A stretch of DNA of 64,000 nucleotides from Casuarina equisetifolia (taxonomy: Eukaryota > Streptophyta > Magnoliopsida > Fagales > Casuarinaceae), in NCBI GenBank assembly GCA_028551475.1, contig CM052361.1, forward strand, positions 15,875,274 to 15,939,273, given 5' to 3'. A program made the position numbers and the translations under genes. How positions within the stretch are numbered: the first letter of the stretch is position 1; each line of letters opens with the position of its first letter. The notes beneath the pieces are model-generated. The model was not told the DNA's origin, did not search any database, and was given only the letters and a program-made list of their open reading frames with translations. Shown here piece after piece: positions 58,331-64,000 of this stretch.

Positions 58331-59223
58331 ACAAAATATTAAGAGTTTAAATAAAATAAAAGTAACAAAAGCTAGATTAAACTTAAAAGCTATTCAATAT
58401 TAATATTAATTAGTAGTAAACAACCAATCCCTAAAAATAGTGCCAAAAACTTGTTCAATAAAATCCTACATGCAAGTAAATATGTTAAACAAATAAGATA
58501 ATCATGAGAAATATATTGTCCCACAAAGATTGGAAATTATGAAACTAACTAATTACTAATGGTGAATAACTTCTACAATTTATCTAACAAACCAAAATAA
58601 CAAAGGATGGATTAAACAACTAAATTTAAAAGAACTTGATAAGTGAAACATGTTAGAGCATTTGATTTCACTATAATTACTAGATATAAATATTGATTAT
58701 TTATGTTTGCAAGGGTGATAATAGTCATGTGATGGTAGAATTTCTTAATTTATTTACTATATCTCTATCTATGAATTAAAATGAACTATGTGCATTAAGA
58801 CCTACGAATATGCCCAAGTTGCAGCAAAAGTCACATAAACCATATAGTATATATCTATCCATATTAATTTATGGTTACATATTACGTGAAGCAATTGCAT
58901 GTTGTCTTCCATTAATCTCAAAAATGCAAATTAAGTCATTTAAGTAATAACTAATCACTTAAAAGCATTAAACACCAAAATATGCAACTTTATGCAAATA
59001 AAATATCTCTTAAAACATAACAATCATACAATTCATACTATTATAATTAAGTTACATTATAGCTTTAACAAAATAAACTAAAACATAAGGTCTACACAAA
59101 TAAGAAGAATGCAGGAAATTGAACAAAGCATCTTTAAATTAAAAACATGAAAGTTGTCATCAAAGTGTCTTTAATTCATAAAAATTTTGCATAACCCTAC
59201 ATATAAAACAGAGAAGCAAAAAC
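58331..59223 (-). mobile_element. Leader (5' internal) region of the large element
   Basis: Non-coding AT-rich DNA between the 5' LTR and gag. About 620 bases of it (58,480-59,090) recur at 62,790-63,430, so it belongs to a family of related elements. Confidence 0.7.
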
Positions 59224-60120
59224 TGTTTGGAAGAGGGGAGAAAAACACACATCACACACTACCACATGCTGCCTCATGCCACCACCATGTGCCACCATGT
59301 GTTGCTACTCATTTTGCATAGAAACTTGCCAAAAAGAACCTAAGACATGAATCTGCCAAAATATCACACAAATCTGCAAAAAATAAGCCTAGAATGGTTG
59401 GAAAATCATCTAGCTTTGCTAGAAGTCACACACAGAAGACATTTGCCATCTCTCTTCGCCAAAAAATGATGCAAAACCATCGTAAAACATGTAAATCAAT
59501 CAAATTTGCTCTTTCCTTGACAAAAAACACCTTAAATCTTGCTGGAAAACACATAAATATGGCCGTAGATGCAAGCAGGTTTTGGTTCTTCCCTAGGAAA
59601 AAAAAGGTGATGGTAAGCTATTGCATGATTGTTAGGACCTACATTGTCATGCCTAGCAAATCTTCTCGCAAATCCTCGGCCATCTACATCCCGGCTAGCA
59701 ATCTTTCTCTCTCTTTTTTTATTTTTATTTTTATTTTTTATTTTTTATTTTTTTATTTTGGTTGCTCGACACTAGACCACGCAATGTGACAATTCTCTCT
59801 CTCCTCCTTTTTGTTTGTTTGCTTGTCTCCTATCTAACTCTCACTACTTCATAATTCACATGTTTTTTTTTCTTTTTTTTCCCACATGAGTTACCCTACG
59901 TGTGTGATAGCAAACCCTCTCTTTTATTTGTTTGTTTTCTTCTCTTCTTTTTCAAGGTTTGCTACTTCTTTTCCTTCATTTTCTTCTAAACCAACGATAT
60001 TTGCGTAAACCAACAAGATATATATATATAAATGTAGACAAATGCACATATAATTTCACCAATACTATATCATATATTGTCTAAAGCAATCAAAAAAACT
60101 CTACAAATATAGAGTTATCA
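59224..60120 (-). mobile_element. 5' LTR of the large minus-strand element
   Basis: About 897 bases match 54,644-55,537. The TG end (minus) is at 60,120 with TGATAACTC. The left part is rich in CATGTGCCACCA-like words. An ATTTTT microsatellite sits at about 59,716-59,758. No target-site duplication is evident by eye. Confidence 0.85.
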
Positions 60121-60129
60121 AATTCTAAT

Positions 60130-60600
60130 ACATCTATAATCTAATGATATTTGACATCAATATATTTAGACCTTGAATGAGAGAATGCATTCTTATTTAA
60201 GCAAATGAAGCTTTGGTTATACCAAGTTCTTGAAGAAACGTCTTCATCCACAAAACTTATTTTTCGCCTTTAATGATTGCTATATATTTTACTTCTATTG
60301 TAGCAAGGCAACACAATCCTATAACCTAAATTGCCATGAAAATACTCCCCTTGTGAAGGTGAGCACTTATAAACCTCCTCGCATTATGGTTACTAGCCAT
60401 ATATACATTTATGTATCCAACAATATAGGTTCATCGTTACTACAACATAAACACAACTCAAGAGTTCCTTTAAGGTACTTAAGTAACCAATTTATAGCTT
60501 CCCAATGTTTTTTACCCAGATTTGAAAGAAAATAACTTACTACTTTAATTGTATGAGCAATATTTGGTTTAGTACTTATTCTACTAACATCAAGCTACCA
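60130..60600 (-). mobile_element. Copia RNase H fragment
   Basis: From about 60,600 down the minus strand reads DVSRISTKPN, then GKKHWEAINWLLKYLKGT, and further on TFTRGVFSWQFRL and CVALLQ. This is the copia polyprotein just after RT (HWEAVK-ILRYLKGT, SWQSK-Q--VALST-EAEY). It has several stops. It adjoins the outer end of the large element's LTR, so the latter may have inserted into it. Confidence 0.7.
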
Positions 60601-60611
60601 ATTGTGTTACA

Positions 60612-60945
60612 TATAATGGCCAACCAAGAAGGGAGGGTCGAATTGGTTGTTTAGCTTAATGTCTATTAATTAGTTTTCTAAAACACAATAATAAGTATTA
60701 ATAAACAACAAGCTCAAACAACAAGCATACACACAAGGTTTACCATGGTTGTTCAACACTCACACTCATTAGGTATAATGATCAACCAAGAAGATAGGGG
60801 GGGTTTGAATTAGTTGTTTAACTAACAATGTCTATTATTCAATTTCTCAAACACACCAGCACTTATCATCATAAACCACAAATTAAACAACAATAGACAA
60901 CAAGTACAAACACAAGATTTATAACAGTGGTTCAACATTCACACT
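60612..60945. repeat. Tandem duplication, ~162-bp unit
   Basis: TATAATG(G/A)(C/T)CAACCAAGAAG starts units at about 60,612 and 60,774. Both include a G-rich GGGAGGGTCGAATTGG / GGGGGGGTTTGAATTAG motif, ACAACAAG(C/T), and GGTTCAACA / TGTTCAACA. G-rich 'GGGGTGAATTGG' motifs are frequent in plant copia LTRs; assignment here is inference. Confidence 0.75.
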
Positions 60946-62789
60946 TATATCCACTCTTTTCTTCTTTCAACTTAACCATTAAAGTTAACTTTACTCACTG
61001 ATTAAGAGAAAACATTATCTTAATCCTTCCAATTCTTTCTTAAGGGAATTACAGAACTTTAGGGTTACAATTAAAGGTTGTCTCAATCTTGTTATAAGAA
61101 CAAAATCCTAAATAATATATAGTTTATCAAGCATATTGTTTATAATTAAGCTTGCTAAGATATTAAGTTCAAATCCAAGCTCTTATCACAAAACTGCAAA
61201 TTTCAACAAATTAGTGTTTTGGATTACAACCAAGTTTATGTGTAAATAATAATCAAAGTTCAATCATCACATAAACAATAGTATACAAAAGTATGTAATC
61301 ATAATAATAGAATCTTTGAAGAATATCACCAAAGATGTTCACAAAATCACAACACTTTGAGTAGTCTTGATTTATCCTTTTGATTTCACAATAGTCTTAT
61401 GCAAAATTGTCTCTTAAATTGTAGAATGGAACTTTTATATCATATTCAAACAAGAATAGTTAATTTGAAGTTTCTGCCACACCTGATGGAGTTGGAACCT
61501 TCTTCCTATTGGAGTAATAGAATTGTTCCATCATTTAAGGCTTTGATTCAAACCCTTAATCATCATATAGTCACTTGATTAGCCATTCTAACACAACGAT
61601 CACTTATCTACAAATCTTCCCATTGAGAATAGACATTTAGCTATGGAAAGGAGCTAAGGATCTAATTGGAGTAGAACTTGATTTAGGGCACTCAACTTCT
61701 TAGTCAAATGGTGTGTTTAGGTAAGCATGTAGCTTTCATGCATCGCAAGCTTGGATCAACCTATGTCTTGTAGGCTCGGACCAACCTACTTCTCATAGCC
61801 TCAGATTAACTTACATTATCATTACCTCATCATAAAAGCTTATTCATATAAGTTGGACCACTTTTGCATAAACAATTTTTTCCTACAATAACATAAAATC
61901 CAACATCAAATTCTCATTAATAGAAACATCATGCAATTAATGTTTTCTCTCTTCCTCTTTTTATTTTTCAAGAAATATTCTTATAAAACTTGAATAAGGT
62001 TACAATATATAAGGATATAGGAAATTAGCTACTTTATAATATCATTGATTGATATTATAATTTGTACACCTTTTATTTTCTATAATTCTATTTTTCACAT
62101 AAGTATAAGAAAAACATCTATATACATTTAATAAGAAAATTCATCATAGTAAAACATATATTTTTCCAACAATCTCCCATTTTTTTACAATGACAAAATT
62201 TTTATAACTTATGCATACAATAGCACATATCATCAACAATCTAAACAGTAACATGAATGTTGGTCATGAATGTTTTTCATGACATTTGACATAGCATAAT
62301 GTTTTTCATAATATCAAGTTTGTTTCATGACAACTGGCAGAGTAAAGTTTCATCACATATTGTGTAGTGAGCAAAGTGAGCAATATTAATAGATATTCTA
62401 ATTCTTAACAACCAGTAGCAGTAACACAATTAAAAAACATATTTTCAACATACTTTCAGGGTGTTAAAGAGTCATCCCACTTTCTACAATAGTTAGTCAA
62501 AAATGGAACATACATGTGCAATAATACTCTCTCCCCTTTTTTGTCATAATAAAAAAAAGAGTATGTAATAACTCAAGGAGATATGATTTAGTGTGAGTTA
62601 AGTAGTAAGAGAGTAGAATAGTTGACCTGATAAGGTATATGAAGTTTCATAATGCTCCCCTTTAATACAAACTTATGCACAAGTTGTAAATGGGTAGAAA
62701 GTAAAGTACAATAACAAAGTATAAAATTTAAAAGATGTTTTCAAACAAGCACATGCCAAGCTTGTTCGGTGAAATTTAGATGAAGGGAA
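60946..62789. other. AT-rich retrotransposon debris, no gene seen
   Basis: CAATCTCCCATTTTTTTACAATGACA (only part quoted: CTCCCATTTTTTTACAATG) at about 62,168 and CTCTCCCCTTTTTTGTCAT at about 62,527 resemble the CTCCCCCTTTTTGTCATTG phrase found near the ends of SIRE-type copia elements. No coding motif found. Confidence 0.35.
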
Positions 62790-64000
62790 CATGTCAAACA
62801 AGTAATATAATGATGAGAAAGATATCGTCCCACAAAGATCGGTGATTACTAGACTAATTAATTATTAACAGTAAACAACTCCTGGAATTTATCTAGCAAA
62901 TCAAATTAATAGATGATAGATTAACTAACTAAATCTAAGAAAACTAAATACAAGAAATATGTTAGAGCATATGATTTCACCATAATTACTAGGTATTAAT
63001 ATTGATTATTTATGCTTGTAAGAGGGATAATATCTATATGATAGCGGAACTTTCTAATTTACTTACTATCCTATGTCTAGGTATAACAAACCTACTTAGT
63101 TCATTAATTCACTATATCTCTATATGTGAATTGAAAGAAACCAAATGCATTAGGATCTATGAACATTCCCAGTTTACACCGAAAGTCATACAAATAACAT
63201 GGTATATGTCTATCCATATTTAATTTATGGTTACATATTACAAGAAGAAACTACATATCATCTCTTGTTGGTCTCAAACATGCAAATTAGATCATTCAAG
63301 TGATAGCTAATCACTTAAAAGCATTAAACACAGTAATATGTAACTTCACATAAACAAAATATCTTGCAAAACATAATAATCATAAGATTCATACCATCAT
63401 AATAAGGTTACATCATAACTCTAACAAAAATAAACTAAAATATAAAGAAATAATAAGGAAGAATAGTAATAAGAAATAAAGAAGGCATCTTGAATCCAAG
63501 AACAAGAAGTCTGTTACCCTTTTTGTCTTCTCTTCAAGAAAATCTTGAATTCTTGGCCTCTTTCTTGAGTTGTGCTCAATTTCCTCCTCTCCCTTTCTTT
63601 TGCCTCCTCTCTTCTCTTAAATAGGGTTTAGGTTTAGACCTATCTCCTATTCTAGTAGAACTAGGTTTTAGAGACCTAAAATAATTGGGTTTTGAACTTC
63701 TAAATTAATTGGGACTTGAATTCCTAACATGACTAGGTTTTCTATTTATTTAGAAAACCCAACAACAATAGAAAATCTAATAATAATCATCCAAAGCCTA
63801 AGCCCATCTTGACTCTCTTGATCTTGATATTATGATTTTGCCACACAATAAGCATTAGGTTCTTCATGTTCATTTCTTTTGTCCTTGCCTCCTTGCACTA
63901 CATAAACAAGATAAATTTAGGTAAATAAAGAGGAGTTTAAATATTTTCTCACAATTATTAAAGTTATTTATTACCTAAAATAGGTAAAATAACTCTATAA
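62790..64000 (-). mobile_element. Related Ty3/gypsy-derived element, leader region, cut by window end
   Basis: 62,790-63,430 aligns with 58,480-59,090 in the same orientation (shared words include GTCCCACAAAGAT, TATTGATTATTTATG and AATCACTTAAAAGCATTAAACAC). Beyond 63,440 the two diverge, so the LTR of this copy, if it is the sequence to 64,000, is from a different subfamily. A TTAAATAGGGTTTAGG stretch near 63,617 could be its promoter region. Confidence 0.6.

Overview
This window reads as nuclear DNA of a dicotyledonous plant. The evidence is a spliced Cyclic Dof Factor gene, a spliced precursor gene of the PSY sulfated-peptide type, AT-rich intergenic DNA, and a dense mix of plant-type LINEs and Ty1/copia and Ty3/gypsy retrotransposons. 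The species cannot be named from the sequence. Only two genes look intact; nearly everything else is transposable-element DNA at various stages of decay.

Layout. 0.4-1.5 kb: three copies of one chromovirus-type LTR, two direct and one inverted, with a chromodomain remnant between the first two. 2.1-5.2 kb (minus): a two-exon CDF transcription factor gene, with an ACGT/G-box cluster about 0.5 kb upstream of its start. 7.0-8.9 kb (plus): a badly decayed LINE. 10.3-13.7 kb (plus): a 5'-truncated LINE whose long reading frame is broken by just two nonsense codons. 15.0-16.7 kb: a short non-autonomous LTR element. 16.8-21.45 kb (plus): a decayed Ty3/gypsy element. 22.4-24.2 kb: low-copy DNA that recurs in two pieces at 44.1-45.0 and 53.8-54.2 kb. 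24.8-25.3 kb (minus): the PSY-like gene.

26.0-32.5 kb (plus): a copia element split by a nested Ty3/gypsy element (27.8-30.7 kb) that has lost most of pol. 32.6-36.05 kb (plus): a second copia element. 36.1-37.0 kb (minus): a decayed polyprotein-like stretch, possibly pararetrovirus-related. 38.9-41.0 kb (minus): copia remnants, followed by a tandem repeat block and another minus-strand LTR with primer binding site. 46.0-46.5 kb (plus) and 47.6-52.2 kb (minus): more LINE remnants. 54.6-60.1 kb (minus): a large LTR element with two ~895-bp LTRs that keeps gag-like but no recognisable pol sequence. 60.1-64.0 kb: copia RNase H debris and a relative of the preceding element, cut by the window edge.

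The two genes are functionally separate. CDFs are circadian/photoperiod repressors acting on CONSTANS-type promoters and are degraded through FKF1/GIGANTEA. PSY peptides are secreted, tyrosine-sulfated growth signals. I found no CRISPR array, rRNA or convincing tRNA, and no operon-like system. The best leads are the divergent PSY peptide, the dispersed duplication with a shared unidentified C-terminal reading frame, the inverted LTR pair beside the CDF gene, and the possible endogenous viral fragment.
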